Source: Bog-756 sp963756515
GTDB taxonomy: Bacteria > Actinomycetota > Acidimicrobiia > Acidimicrobiales > RAAP-2
Direction: 5' to 3'
Length of the DNA stretch: 64,000 nucleotides
NCBI GenBank assembly: GCA_963756515.1
Contig: CAVWNV010000010.1
Location: 1-64,000 of the forward strand
Position numbers and translations under genes: made by a program. The notes under the pieces were generated by a model, which worked only from the letters and a program-made list of their open reading frames with translations, had not been told where the DNA came from and did not search any database. Each line of letters starts with the position of its first letter. Position 1 is the stretch's first letter. Positions 16,190 to 24,427 of the stretch are shown here, piece by piece.

Positions 16190-17812
16190 TCAGAAGTCGT
16201 CCATGCCTCCACCGGGCATCGCCGGCGCACCCTCTTCGGGCTTGTCCACGATGACGGCCTCGGTGGTCAGGAACAGGGCTGCGATGGACGCCGCGTTCTG
16301 GAGGGCGGACCTGGTCACCTTGACGGCGTCGATCACACCACTCTTGAACAGGTCCTCGTACTCACCGGTGGCGGCGTTGAGACCCTCGTTGGGCTTCTTC
16401 AGGTTGAGCACCTTGTCCACGATGACCCCGCCCTCGAGCCCGGCATTGACGGCGATCTGCTTGAGGGGCTCTTCGACGGCACGGGCCACGATGCGGGCAC
16501 CGGTGGCCTCGTCGCCCTCCAACTTCTCGGCCGTGTCGAGAATGGCGGCCTGGGAGCGGAGCAGCGCCACCCCACCGCCGGGGACGACGCCCTCCTCGAT
16601 GGCGGCCTTGGTGGTGGAGACGGCATCCTCGATGCGGTGCTTCTTCTCCTTCAGCTCGACCTCGGTGGCCGCGCCGACCTTGATGACGGCGACGCCCCCG
16701 GACAGCTTGGCCAGCCGCTCCTGGAGCTTCTCCCGGTCGTAGTCGGAGTCGGTGTTCTCGATCTCGGTCTTGATCTGGTTGATCCGTCCCTTGATCTCGT
16801 CGTCGGAGCCGCCGCCCTCGACGATGGTGGTCTCGTCCTTGGTCACCACGACCTTGCGGGCCGTGCCCAACAGGTCGATGCCCACGTTCTCCAGCTTCAG
16901 CCCCACCTCTTCGGTTACGACCTGGCCACCGGTGAGGATGGCGATGTCCTGGAGCATGGCCTTGCGGCGCTCGCCGAACCCGGGGGCCTTGACCGAGACG
17001 CTCTTGAAGGTGCCCCTGATCTTGTTGACGACCAGGGTGGCCAACGCCTCACCCTCGAGATCCTCGGCGATGATGACCAGCGGCTTGCCGCCCTGCATGA
17101 CCTTCTCCAGTAGGGGCAGGAGGTCGCGGACGGCGGTGATCTTCGAACCGACCAGCAGGATGTAGGCGTCCTCGAGGACGGCCTCCATGCGCTCGGGGTC
17201 GGTCACGAAGTACGGGGAGATGTAGCCCTTGTCGAACCGCATGCCCTCGACCAGGTCCATGTCCATCCCGAAGGTCTGGGACTCCTCGACGGTGATGACG
17301 CCGTCCTTGCCCACCTTGTCGATGGCCTCCGAGATCATCTCGCCGATCTCGCTGTCGGCCGCGGAGATGGAGGCCACCTGGGCGATCTGCCCCTTGGAGT
17401 CGGTCTCGCGGGCGATGCCGCGCAGGCTGGCCACCGCGGACTCCACCCCGGCCTCGATGCCCTTCTTGAGGGACATCGGGTTGGCCCCGGCGGCCACGTT
17501 GCGGAGCCCCTCGTGGACCATGGCCCAGGCCAGGACGGTGGCGGTGGTGGTGCCGTCGCCGGCCACGTCGTCCGTCTTTTTGGCCACCTCTTTGACCAGT
17601 TCGGCACCGATCCGCTCGAACGGGTCCTCGAGCTCGATGTCCTTGGCGATGGAGACGCCGTCGTTGGTGATGGTGGGCGCACCCCACTTCTTGTCGAGGA
17701 CGACGTTGCGGCCTTTGGGTCCGAGGGTGACGCGTACGGCGTCGGCGAGCTTGTTCATTCCGCTCTCGAGAGACCGGCGGGCCTCCTCATCGAACGTGAT
17801 CAACTTGGCCAT
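16190..17812 (-). CDS. groEL: Chaperonin GroEL (60 kDa)
   Basis: A 540-residue GroEL subunit, the ring-forming ATP-dependent chaperonin of the cytoplasm. Visible are MAKLITFDEEARRSLESG, the ATP-binding VRVTLGPKGRNVVLD, DVAGDGTTTATVLAW, and the C-terminal tail GGGMDDF. That tail lacks the long GGM repeats of E. coli, and is not His-rich as in mycobacterial GroEL1. A longer in-frame start at 17845 would lie inside the CIRCE operator, so ATG 17812 is preferred. No groES is adjacent, so this is a solo copy. Confidence 0.97.
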   Translation of the reverse strand: MAKLITFDEEARRSLESGMNKLADAVRVTLGPKGRNVVLDKKWGAPTITNDGVSIAKDIELEDPFERIGAELVKEVAKKTDDVAGDGTTTATVLAWAMVHEGLRNVAAGANPMSLKKGIEAGVESAVASLRGIARETDSKGQIAQVASISAADSEIGEMISEAIDKVGKDGVITVEESQTFGMDMDLVEGMRFDKGYISPYFVTDPERMEAVLEDAYILLVGSKITAVRDLLPLLEKVMQGGKPLVIIAEDLEGEALATLVVNKIRGTFKSVSVKAPGFGERRKAMLQDIAILTGGQVVTEEVGLKLENVGIDLLGTARKVVVTKDETTIVEGGGSDDEIKGRINQIKTEIENTDSDYDREKLQERLAKLSGGVAVIKVGAATEVELKEKKHRIEDAVSTTKAAIEEGVVPGGGVALLRSQAAILDTAEKLEGDEATGARIVARAVEEPLKQIAVNAGLEGGVIVDKVLNLKKPNEGLNAATGEYEDLFKSGVIDAVKVTRSALQNAASIAALFLTTEAVIVDKPEEGAPAMPGGGMDDF

Positions 17813-17831
17813 CTGGTGTTCCTCCGTGTCG

Positions 17832-17858
17832 TTAGCACTCTGCACTGTCGAGTGCTAA
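17832..17858. promoter_or_regulatory. CIRCE element (HrcA operator) of groEL
   Basis: TTAGCACTC (17832-17840), nine bases, then GAGTGCTAA (17850-17858) is an exact match to the CIRCE consensus. It lies 20 bases upstream of the groEL start and implies heat-shock repression by HrcA. Confidence 0.95.
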
Positions 17859-18150
17859 CAGCAAACCACGTGTGGGGCCCGCGCGCAACCGCGGGCTTCG
17901 TCCCCGGCTCGGCACGAAGGTGCGAGAGTGACGGCACCGGTCGGCTCCGGGGCAGGTCAGGGCCCTATTCGTGGGAACGGTGCCGGATGAGGTCGCCGGT
18001 TCCGTCTTCTGCCCCGGTCGGGAGCGGGACCGGCCCCGGCCGCAGGCCCACGGACCACAGCCTCACGGTGAGTGACCTAACTTGACTAAGTCCTATCTGC
18101 TTTACCAATCTAGGGCTGCAGGCTCTCATTTGGGCACCTGAGAGAGGGGT

Positions 18151-19392
18151 ATGGACGTGGTTGCAGGGCACGGACAGCACAGTCGACGGCGGAACCGCGG
18201 GCGCGTGGCGGGAAGTACCCGAGGGGTGGGCCGCAAAGGGGCGCTGATCGCGGTCAGCACCGTGGTCCTGTTGGGCGCGGCCTACGGCGTCGCCGCCGGG
18301 GTGGTGGGTCCGGGACTGCTGCTCTCCGGTGGCCAGACCTCGCAGGTCACCTGTTCCGGCCGACGGCTGGCCGTGGAGAACAGGACCAGCACCGGGCTGG
18401 AGCTGCGCTGCATCCCGGCCCACGCCGGCCAAGGCCGATGGGCAGGACTGGCCGATACCACGGATCAGTCCGATCCCTCCACTGCCGTCACCGATCCACC
18501 CACGACCGATCCCACCAATCCCGATCCGCCCACCACGACCACGACCCAGGCCTCCGGCACCACACCCACCGGTCCCCCTCCGGCCGGCTCGTGGTGGGTG
18601 CCGTCCTTGGGCAACCAGCCGTGGCAGTGGGAGATCGACCATCCTCTGGATCTCTCCAACGCCAGCGACATGGGCACCGGGGTGGACACCTACACCGGTG
18701 CGCCCGCCCCCAACCCGGTCATCTATGACATCGACGGCATCGAGAACCCCAAGTCGACGGTGACGGCACTGCACCAATTGGGCGACCACGTCATCTGCTA
18801 CATCGAGGTCGGCACGGCCGGCGACTACTACTCGTCCGCCGACGAGGGCATCGCCACGACCTACTACGACCAGCTGAAGGCGGCCGGTGACCTGGGGGAC
18901 CAGTTGAGCGGCTACCCCGAGTACTTCCTGAACATCGCCAGTCCCACCACGGTCTCGATCATCGAGTCCATGATCGACCAGCAGTGTGCGGCCAAGGGGT
19001 TCGACTCGGTGGAGACCGACCTCGACGAGACCTACTCGGGCAGCGACGGAACGACCGGGTTCACCGAGACCAAGGCCACCGAGGAGCAGTACATGACGAC
19101 GCTGGCCAACTACATGCACGGGCTCGGCCTGGGTTGGATCATCAAGAACCCCGATGACACCGGGGACAGCTATGCCGCCGACATGGAGCCGCTGGCCGAC
19201 GGCGTGCTGACCGAGCAGTGCAACCAGTACGACACCTGCGGTCTGCTTAGCGCCTACCAGGGCCACAAGGCGGTGTTCAACGCCGAGTACGATCTGGCGC
19301 CGAGCGCGTTCTGTCCGGCCGACAACGCCACCGACTTCAACGGCGCCCAGTTCAACGTCAACCTGTTCGGCGGACGGGTCCCCTGCCGGTAG
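18151..19392 (+). CDS. Secreted/anchored GH114-like endo-alpha-1,4-polygalactosaminidase
   Basis: A 413-residue extracellular protein. A basic N-terminus is followed by one membrane segment (about residues 30-55, LIAVSTVVLLGAAYGVAAGV). Then come a small Cys-containing region, a Thr/Pro-rich linker (about residues 105-145), and a TIM-barrel-like domain that fits GH114 (DUF297): WQWEIDHPLDLS, VIYDIDGIENP, GDHVICYIEVGTAG, GFDSVETDLDETYSG. The family cuts galactosaminogalactan-type polymers; the real substrate here is unproven. Strong ribosome binding site (GAGAGAGGGG). It stands alone just before the surface-protein island and could remodel the same cell envelope. Confidence 0.8.
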   Translation: MDVVAGHGQHSRRRNRGRVAGSTRGVGRKGALIAVSTVVLLGAAYGVAAGVVGPGLLLSGGQTSQVTCSGRRLAVENRTSTGLELRCIPAHAGQGRWAGLADTTDQSDPSTAVTDPPTTDPTNPDPPTTTTTQASGTTPTGPPPAGSWWVPSLGNQPWQWEIDHPLDLSNASDMGTGVDTYTGAPAPNPVIYDIDGIENPKSTVTALHQLGDHVICYIEVGTAGDYYSSADEGIATTYYDQLKAAGDLGDQLSGYPEYFLNIASPTTVSIIESMIDQQCAAKGFDSVETDLDETYSGSDGTTGFTETKATEEQYMTTLANYMHGLGLGWIIKNPDDTGDSYAADMEPLADGVLTEQCNQYDTCGLLSAYQGHKAVFNAEYDLAPSAFCPADNATDFNGAQFNVNLFGGRVPCR

Positions 19393-19468
19393 GCCACGGC
19401 CACCGGTAGCTGCGTCTTCGTCCACATGGTCCAGCCCCGCCACATCCGGACTTGCCCTCGCGGCCCTG

Positions 19469-19500
19469 TTCTCTACTATCTTTATCAAATAGATAGAGAA
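19469..19500. promoter_or_regulatory. AT-rich palindrome upstream of the Rrf2 gene, possible operator
   Basis: Nested inverted repeats TTCTCTA...TAGAGAA and CTATCT-N9-AGATAG occur in an otherwise GC-rich intergenic region, 139 bases before the Rrf2-type regulator. A related sequence, TATCTTT-N9-GATAG, overlaps the promoter at 20230-20250. Together they could be binding sites for that regulator. Confidence 0.4.
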
Positions 19501-19638
19501 TGAGAAGGGTGCTTCACCGGTCCGTCGGGTGCACCTGAGAGCGGGAGGTCGTCACCGTGTCGCGCCAGATGAGTCGAACCGAGCGCCACCCGTTGTCGAA
19601 CCCCAGTGCTTCCACGTGTGTCCGGGTGTCTGAGGCTC

Positions 19639-20085
19639 ATGTACCTTCCCTCTAAGGTCACCCAGTCGCTCCGGGCCCTGTGCGTCCTCGACGAACACGC
19701 CAGCCGACCCATCACCGGTGGAGAGCTGAGCGTGTTGGCCCGTGTCCCCCAGGCCGGTCTGCACAACGTGCTGTCGGTGCTCCGCCGGGGCCAGATCGTC
19801 CGCAACGTCCGCGGCAACAACGGCGGGTACATGTTGGCCAGGGACGCCTCGCTGATCTCCGTCGCCGACGTCATGGTGCTGTTCAGCGGATTCATCGACA
19901 TCGGCGGTCGGCCCTCCCGCCCCGAGGAGACCAGAGAGGTCGACCGGAACATCGACGAGATCTGGACGTCGTTGAACGAGAGCTTCCGCGCCTACCTGGC
20001 CTCGATATCGGTGGCCGACATCGGTCGCGGGGTTCTCCCGGCTGCTCGGGTGGGGGAGCCGCCCGTGCTCGAGGAGCAGTTCTGA
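19639..20085 (+). CDS. Rrf2-family transcriptional regulator
   Basis: A 148-residue Rrf2-like DNA-binding protein. The winged helix reads SKVTQSLRALCVLDEHASRP, VPQAGLHNVLSVLRRGQIV and RGNNGGYMLARD, the last being the usual Rrf2 wing. The three clustered cysteines that bind Fe-S in IscR/NsrR are absent (only one Cys, near residue 14), so it more likely resembles cluster-free members such as CymR or YwnA. ATG 19639 is chosen because the homologous part starts there, with TGAGG before it. It lies directly upstream of the surface/phosphate island in the same orientation and is a good candidate for its local regulator. Confidence 0.85.
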   Translation: MYLPSKVTQSLRALCVLDEHASRPITGGELSVLARVPQAGLHNVLSVLRRGQIVRNVRGNNGGYMLARDASLISVADVMVLFSGFIDIGGRPSRPEETREVDRNIDEIWTSLNESFRAYLASISVADIGRGVLPAARVGEPPVLEEQF

Positions 20086-20206
20086 GCCCAACGAACCTCA
20101 GGTGCAGTCGACGACCGCGGAGACCGTTCTCGAGCTGGATCCACGGCCAAATCCTCACCCTCCGTAGCCAGGCGCGAGAAATCAAAACGGATCTGCAATC
20201 CCTCCC

Positions 20207-20235
20207 TTGACAGGTTCGTATCGAATCCTTATCTT
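20207..20235 (+). promoter_or_regulatory. Sigma70-type promoter of the surface/phosphate island
   Basis: TTGACA (20207-20212) and TATCTT (20230-20235) are separated by 17 bases. This puts a likely start near 20242, about 95 bases before the first gene of the island. The -10 box overlaps a TATCTTT-N9-GATAG element similar to the palindrome near 19480. Confidence 0.6.
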
Positions 20236-20280
20236 TCAGTCAGCCGATAGACTACAAAACCAGTGGGTTTTATCGAGAAT

Positions 20281-20314
20281 GCCAGGGGCGCAGGGTTTGC
20301 TCGCCGGTCCTGGC
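20281..20314 (+). promoter_or_regulatory. Structured 5' leader hairpin
   Basis: GCCAGG (20281-20286) pairs with CCTGGC (20309-20314), and inside it GGCG pairs with CGCC around an 11-base loop. It lies between the proposed promoter and the ribosome binding site (AAGGAG at 20322). It may stabilise or regulate the mRNA; it does not match a riboswitch I know. Confidence 0.4.
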
Positions 20315-20336
20315 GACAAATAAGGAGACATGACAG

Positions 20337-21584
20337 ATGAAGTCCTTCCTGCGCCTCAAGAGCGTGCGGATCGCGTCAGCACTGGCCATCGCCAGCGGAC
20401 TGGCCGGCACGGTGGGTCTGGTGGCCTCGACGACCTCGGTCACCCAGGCCGGAGCTGACCCCGCCGCGGCCACTGCCTATGTCGGGGTGGGAGCGGATGT
20501 CACCCAGGACTTGTACAACGCCTTCGCCGGGGAGGCTCCGAACCCGGGTCCGGGCGTGACGAACGTGAAGTTCTATTCTCCCTTGGCCAGTTCGCTGGCA
20601 ACGAACTCCATCACCCTTCAGTCGTGGGATGCCAACCCGCAAGGCGGGTCGACGGCTTCGCCGGGCACCATCACCACGAAGAAGTCGGGGCCGACATTTG
20701 ACCGCCCGAGCTCCTCGGGCGCCGGGGCCTTGGCGCTTGATGCCTCGCTCAACGGCACGACCTTCGCCAACACGACGGGGAGCAACGGTGCCGTGAACGT
20801 TGGAGGCGAGATCGACTTCTCCCGTACGGCCGCCCTTCCGGCGGTCACCCCCGGCAGTGACCTCACGTGGCTGCCCTTCGCTCGAGACGGGCTGGGCATC
20901 TTGGTCTACAACAACGGGGTGGTAGGACCCTCCACCCAAATCACCGAGTCCGACCTCAGCACCATCTACACGAACGGGACCGGCGTCGACACGTTCGACG
21001 GCCACTCCTATATCGCATGCCTGCCCCTCAACTCCGCCAGTCCGGTGAAAAACCTGGCCAAGGCCATCGGGTCCACCGCAGGGACCATCGAGGCCGCTGC
21101 TGGTGCCGCCAAATGCAACAACACCATCACCCAGAACAGCGGCAACTCATTCGTGTCCGGTCTGCCGTCCGGAACGCAGTACGCCATCATTCCGGTGTCC
21201 GCAGGTAGCTGGATCGGCCAGGCCAACGGAGTTGCCTTTGACCGATCCAACACTGCGCGGGCCAAGGGTGTCGACCTTGCCGACATCGTGAACGGATCCA
21301 GCGTCGACCTCGGTCAGCCGTACACCGGTGCCGCTCCGAACGAGGTGCCCAACGACACCTACGACAGCGACAGCGCCTTCGGGTACTACATCTCAACCGT
21401 CGTCCCTTCCCAGGATCTAGACACCGTTTATCCGGGAATACCGGCGATCATCAATCTCTTCGAAGGGTCGACGTCGCAGATCTGCTCCACCAGTGCACAG
21501 GCGACCGAAAAGATCTTCGGCTTCGATCCCCTCCCGGCGGCTACCTGTGGATCCCCCACCCTCATCGGTACGGGTAACGGCTGA
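20337..21584 (+). CDS. Secreted PstS-like phosphate-binding protein
   Basis: A 415-residue exported protein with a signal peptide of about 39 residues (AIASGLAGTVGLVAS..., cut near AGADP). It has the periplasmic-binding-protein type II pattern of PstS: YVGVGADVTQDLYNAF, SSSGAGALALDAS, INFSR-like GEIDFSRTAALP, and FARDGLGILVYNN. There is no lipobox and no C-terminal anchor, so it is likely freely secreted or held by partners. A good AAGGAG site lies 9 bases before the ATG. First gene of the island; a strong hairpin separates it from the next gene. Phosphate as ligand is inferred from fold and from pstC/A/B downstream. Confidence 0.75.
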   Translation: MKSFLRLKSVRIASALAIASGLAGTVGLVASTTSVTQAGADPAAATAYVGVGADVTQDLYNAFAGEAPNPGPGVTNVKFYSPLASSLATNSITLQSWDANPQGGSTASPGTITTKKSGPTFDRPSSSGAGALALDASLNGTTFANTTGSNGAVNVGGEIDFSRTAALPAVTPGSDLTWLPFARDGLGILVYNNGVVGPSTQITESDLSTIYTNGTGVDTFDGHSYIACLPLNSASPVKNLAKAIGSTAGTIEAAAGAAKCNNTITQNSGNSFVSGLPSGTQYAIIPVSAGSWIGQANGVAFDRSNTARAKGVDLADIVNGSSVDLGQPYTGAAPNEVPNDTYDSDSAFGYYISTVVPSQDLDTVYPGIPAIINLFEGSTSQICSTSAQATEKIFGFDPLPAATCGSPTLIGTGNG

Positions 21585-21614
21585 TATCCGTCCAAGGGTT
21601 GACCGCTCCGTTGG

Positions 21615-21642
21615 GCCGGTACGGGGAGATCTCCGTACCGGC
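21615..21642 (+). terminator. Strong intergenic hairpin (terminator or attenuator)
   Basis: GCCGGTACGG and CCGTACCGGC form a perfect 10-bp stem with an 8-base centre that can add three more pairs. It lies in the 113-base gap after the PstS-like gene, with no T-run. It could protect the upstream message or reduce read-through so that the binding protein is made in excess. Confidence 0.55.
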
Positions 21643-21697
21643 TCCCCCGAGAGCAGACGGAACCATTCGCAAAGTTGACGAACGAAAGAGCAAAAGA

Positions 21698-22480
21698 ATG
21701 AATACTCACGCTGGCGCAGAGATCCACTCAGTGATGACGGCAAAGAGGGTGACATCCGGCATTCGAGCGAAAGTGCTGAAGGTTGGCGCCGGGGCCATCC
21801 TGACCGGCGTCGCCTCTGTAGCAGGGCTTACTTTGGCGGGTGTCGGGACAGCCGGAGCTTCGACTATCGATGGGTCGGCCACTATCACCGATCCTTCGAA
21901 CGCCGCATTGACCTACCCGGCTGCCTCCGACACCCTGTTCGCCATTTCCGCTCCCACCGGGGCGACCTGCACCGGGAATACTGCCGGTGATGGAACCAAG
22001 GTCTACAGCTATCTCGTGCCCTACGGCACGAACGTGGCGAATCTGACGATTAAGTCCGGTCATGTCTCGACGGGCTTTGCCGTCTTCGACTACACCGGAA
22101 CACCGATCGAGAGCCTCCAAGTTGCCTCCAACAACTCGATCCCCACGTTGTCGAACCAGTTGGAATGGGAGCCCTTTGTGACCAGTACCGTGCTGACCAC
22201 CCTTCTCGACGGGTCAGGGGGACAGACCGGTGTGTGGGAGGCGGGAATTCTCTGCGCCAACAACACCACTCATGTCACGGACTACTGGAACACCGAGATC
22301 ACGTTCTCAGCGGACAGCAATGACCCCTCTGGGTTCACGTGGTCGGCGGTCTCCGGTGACCCCAACAACGGTGCGAACCCCGAAGTGCCTTACGCCATCG
22401 TCCTTCCGGTCCTGGGCGCGGCAATCGTGGGCGGAACGGTCCTGATCCGACGTCGTCGTGCAGCGGCGCAGCCTGTCTGA
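21698..22480 (+). CDS. Surface protein with PEP-CTERM-like exosortase tail
   Basis: A 260-residue exported protein of a paralogous family present four times in this island. A membrane/signal segment (about residues 28-54) leads to an extracellular domain with two conserved cysteines (Cys91, Cys186) and the family motifs AGDGTKVYSYLVPYGTN, TLSNQLEWEP, and YWNTEITFSADSNDPSGFTW. The C-terminus is a three-part sorting signal: NPEVPY (227-232), a hydrophobic helix (233-250) and RRRR (251-254). That arrangement is expected for exosortase substrates, and the next gene is an exosortase. ATG 21698 follows AAAGAGCAAAAGA; its function is unknown. Confidence 0.8.
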   Translation: MNTHAGAEIHSVMTAKRVTSGIRAKVLKVGAGAILTGVASVAGLTLAGVGTAGASTIDGSATITDPSNAALTYPAASDTLFAISAPTGATCTGNTAGDGTKVYSYLVPYGTNVANLTIKSGHVSTGFAVFDYTGTPIESLQVASNNSIPTLSNQLEWEPFVTSTVLTTLLDGSGGQTGVWEAGILCANNTTHVTDYWNTEITFSADSNDPSGFTWSAVSGDPNNGANPEVPYAIVLPVLGAAIVGGTVLIRRRRAAAQPV

Positions 22481-22508
22481 CAGCCACTCTTCAGGTCGAT
22501 GCTCTCCG

Positions 22509-22562
22509 GGCCGGACACCGCACACTCGCTACACCCAGTTTACGAGGGTGCGGTGTCCGGCC
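22509..22562 (+). terminator. Very strong hairpin between surface protein and exosortase genes
   Basis: Two 15-bp arms (22509-22523 and 22548-22562) are perfectly complementary. After an A/G mismatch they continue with CTCG/CGAG around a 14-base loop, giving about 19 paired positions. No T-run follows. It probably terminates part of the transcription or marks an mRNA processing point, making the surface protein more abundant than its processing enzyme. Confidence 0.65.
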
Positions 22563-22638
22563 TGAGTGGGACGAAATAGGGAGTGAATCGGACGATGAAC
22601 AGAGATCGTGAGCGAGGCGGAGACGAGGAACCCGGTCT

Positions 22639-24420
22639 GTGACCGACGTCCTGCCCGTGGGTCCCGGCCTCGACGGCGTGCAGCGAAGGTACCGCCACTC
22701 TGCCTCTCGCCCTGATGGCGATTGGCGGCAGTGGTGGTCGAGCGCGTCCCCGAAGACTCGTGCCACCCTTCAAGTCGGTTTGCTCCTGCTGGTCGTAGGT
22801 ATCGCCTACAACTACTCACTCATCACCCTGTTGCAGAGTGCCGGGCAGGACACGCCGTTGGCATACGTCAGCCTGGTACCGGCAATCGCATTGGCGTTGG
22901 CAGCGATTCGGGCCCGACCGGTGAAGCGGGAGCCGCCCATTCACGATCGCCACGTTGACTACACGGTGGGACTGCCGTTGATGGCGGTAGCGATCGCCGT
23001 CAACGAGGTGCTCCCGTCGCGGTGGTCCACGATGTTCTGGGTCTATCGCGTCGACCTTTTCACCCTGCCATTCTTCGTCGCCGGGGCTGTGGCCATCATC
23101 TTCGGGGTGAGAGTCATGTGGCGGCAGAAACTGGCCATCGCCTATCTCTTCCTTGCCTGGCCCTACCCCTATCAATCGGTGCTGCTTCGAGTACTCGATG
23201 CCTTCACTGCCGCCACTCTCTTCGGAATCGAGAAGATCTTGACCGTGGTCCACGTGGCCACTCCCGTGTCATCGTTGGACAACACGTTGTTCAACGTCGT
23301 GCACGACGGACAGAGCTTTCCTTTGAGCATCGTCTCCGCATGCTCAGGGGTGAACAGTGTGGTCGGTTTTCTGCTGGTCGGCTCGGCGTTCGCCGCCGTT
23401 GTCCGTGGCCCACGGCTGCGCAAGGCGGCCTGGTTGTTGGGTGGCATGGCCCTCCTGTGGGTGATCAACCTCGGTCGTATCACCTTCATTTTCTGGGCCG
23501 GACGTACATGGGGGGAGAGCGTCGCCATCAATATTCTGCATCCTTTCGTCGGCATGGTGACGTTCAGCCTCGGTGTGGTGATCATGGCGCTCCTGATCTC
23601 ACCCCTGGGGATGCATATTGGGATCGGCGAGGCCCATGCCATCCCGGCACCTTCCACGTCTGGGGTCCCGGTCCAGCGAACGAGCAGCCTCGCAGTGCCG
23701 AAGGTCCATCTAGTGGTGGTGGTGGCCCTTGCCGCGGCGGCGGTGTTGGGAGCGGCCAACCTCGGACTCCGGAGTTACAACCTGGTGGCCACGGCCTCGG
23801 GCGAGCCTCGGTTGGCCGCCTTCGTCAACCAACCGGTGGTGCCTAAGGGCTGGACGGTCCAACTATCGACTACTTACAACTGGGCCAAGCCGCTCTTCGG
23901 ATACCAATCGGTCTGGAACCGCTATGTGATGTATGCCTCGAAGGGTGGCGACCTCCATGCCGATGTGCCGGTGACGGCAGATGTGATCAACACCCCTGAC
24001 CTGAATGCGTTCTCCGCGTACGGAATCGAGAACTGCTATCAGTTCCACGGATACACCTTGGCCGACGTGGCCCAGGTGAGCCTCCCGGGCGGCATCACGG
24101 GTCAGTCGATGTCCTATACCTCCCAACAGTTCGGGAGCTGGTCGATCGTCTACTGGATCGTGCCGGTCAAGATGGGCAGTGGGACCAGCTACGAGCGGGT
24201 GGTCCTCTACGTGCAGAATGTCGGACGGGGAGCCGTTGTGGCGGGCCTCACGCAGCCTTCAGGGGTTCGGAATCTGTCCGGTTCGCTTTCGTCCGCCAAC
24301 CCCGAGGCGGCGGCGCTGAAGAACAACAGAACGTTTCTGGTGGCCTTCGCCCATGAGCTCATCGACGCTCAGGCCGCTCACCGCGTCTACCAGGCCCCGA
24401 GCTCTTTTGCCGCGACCTGA
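22639..24420 (+). CDS. Exosortase fused to an EpsI-like domain
   Basis: A 593-residue membrane protein. Residues 45-325 form the exosortase/archaeosortase core with about 8 membrane segments and the three catalytic residues in their usual contexts: Cys235 (IVSACSGVNSVVGF), Arg280 (INLGRITF) and His301 (LHPFVGMVTF). After a further membrane segment (about 354-378), residues 380-590 form an extracellular domain resembling EpsI/DUF3485, with PRLAAFVNQPVVPKGW, IENCYQFHGYTL (Cys466) and WSIVYWIVPVK. Exosortases cut and transfer proteins with PEP-CTERM-like tails; the adjacent upstream gene has such a tail. Start is GTG 22639. I could not assign it to a named exosortase subtype. Confidence 0.88.
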   Translation: MTDVLPVGPGLDGVQRRYRHSASRPDGDWRQWWSSASPKTRATLQVGLLLLVVGIAYNYSLITLLQSAGQDTPLAYVSLVPAIALALAAIRARPVKREPPIHDRHVDYTVGLPLMAVAIAVNEVLPSRWSTMFWVYRVDLFTLPFFVAGAVAIIFGVRVMWRQKLAIAYLFLAWPYPYQSVLLRVLDAFTAATLFGIEKILTVVHVATPVSSLDNTLFNVVHDGQSFPLSIVSACSGVNSVVGFLLVGSAFAAVVRGPRLRKAAWLLGGMALLWVINLGRITFIFWAGRTWGESVAINILHPFVGMVTFSLGVVIMALLISPLGMHIGIGEAHAIPAPSTSGVPVQRTSSLAVPKVHLVVVVALAAAAVLGAANLGLRSYNLVATASGEPRLAAFVNQPVVPKGWTVQLSTTYNWAKPLFGYQSVWNRYVMYASKGGDLHADVPVTADVINTPDLNAFSAYGIENCYQFHGYTLADVAQVSLPGGITGQSMSYTSQQFGSWSIVYWIVPVKMGSGTSYERVVLYVQNVGRGAVVAGLTQPSGVRNLSGSLSSANPEAAALKNNRTFLVAFAHELIDAQAAHRVYQAPSSFAAT

Positions 24421-24427
24421 TACCCGA

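Noticed and set aside
18134..19541. The string GCACCTGAGAG occurs at 18134 and 19531 and superficially recalls the 3' part of glycine riboswitches on the other strand.
   Set aside because: No matching upstream aptamer half or second domain was found, and neither copy is placed before a gene in the needed orientation; probably chance.
20240..20336. Possible riboswitch in the leader of the PstS-like gene.
   Set aside because: The hairpin is real but lacks conserved bases of c-di-GMP, cobalamin, SAM or TPP riboswitches; reported only as a leader hairpin.
20086..20336. PHO box (GTTCACC repeats) for phosphate control of the island.
   Set aside because: No pair of such heptamers was found upstream of the island or of pstC, so phosphate regulation remains unproven.
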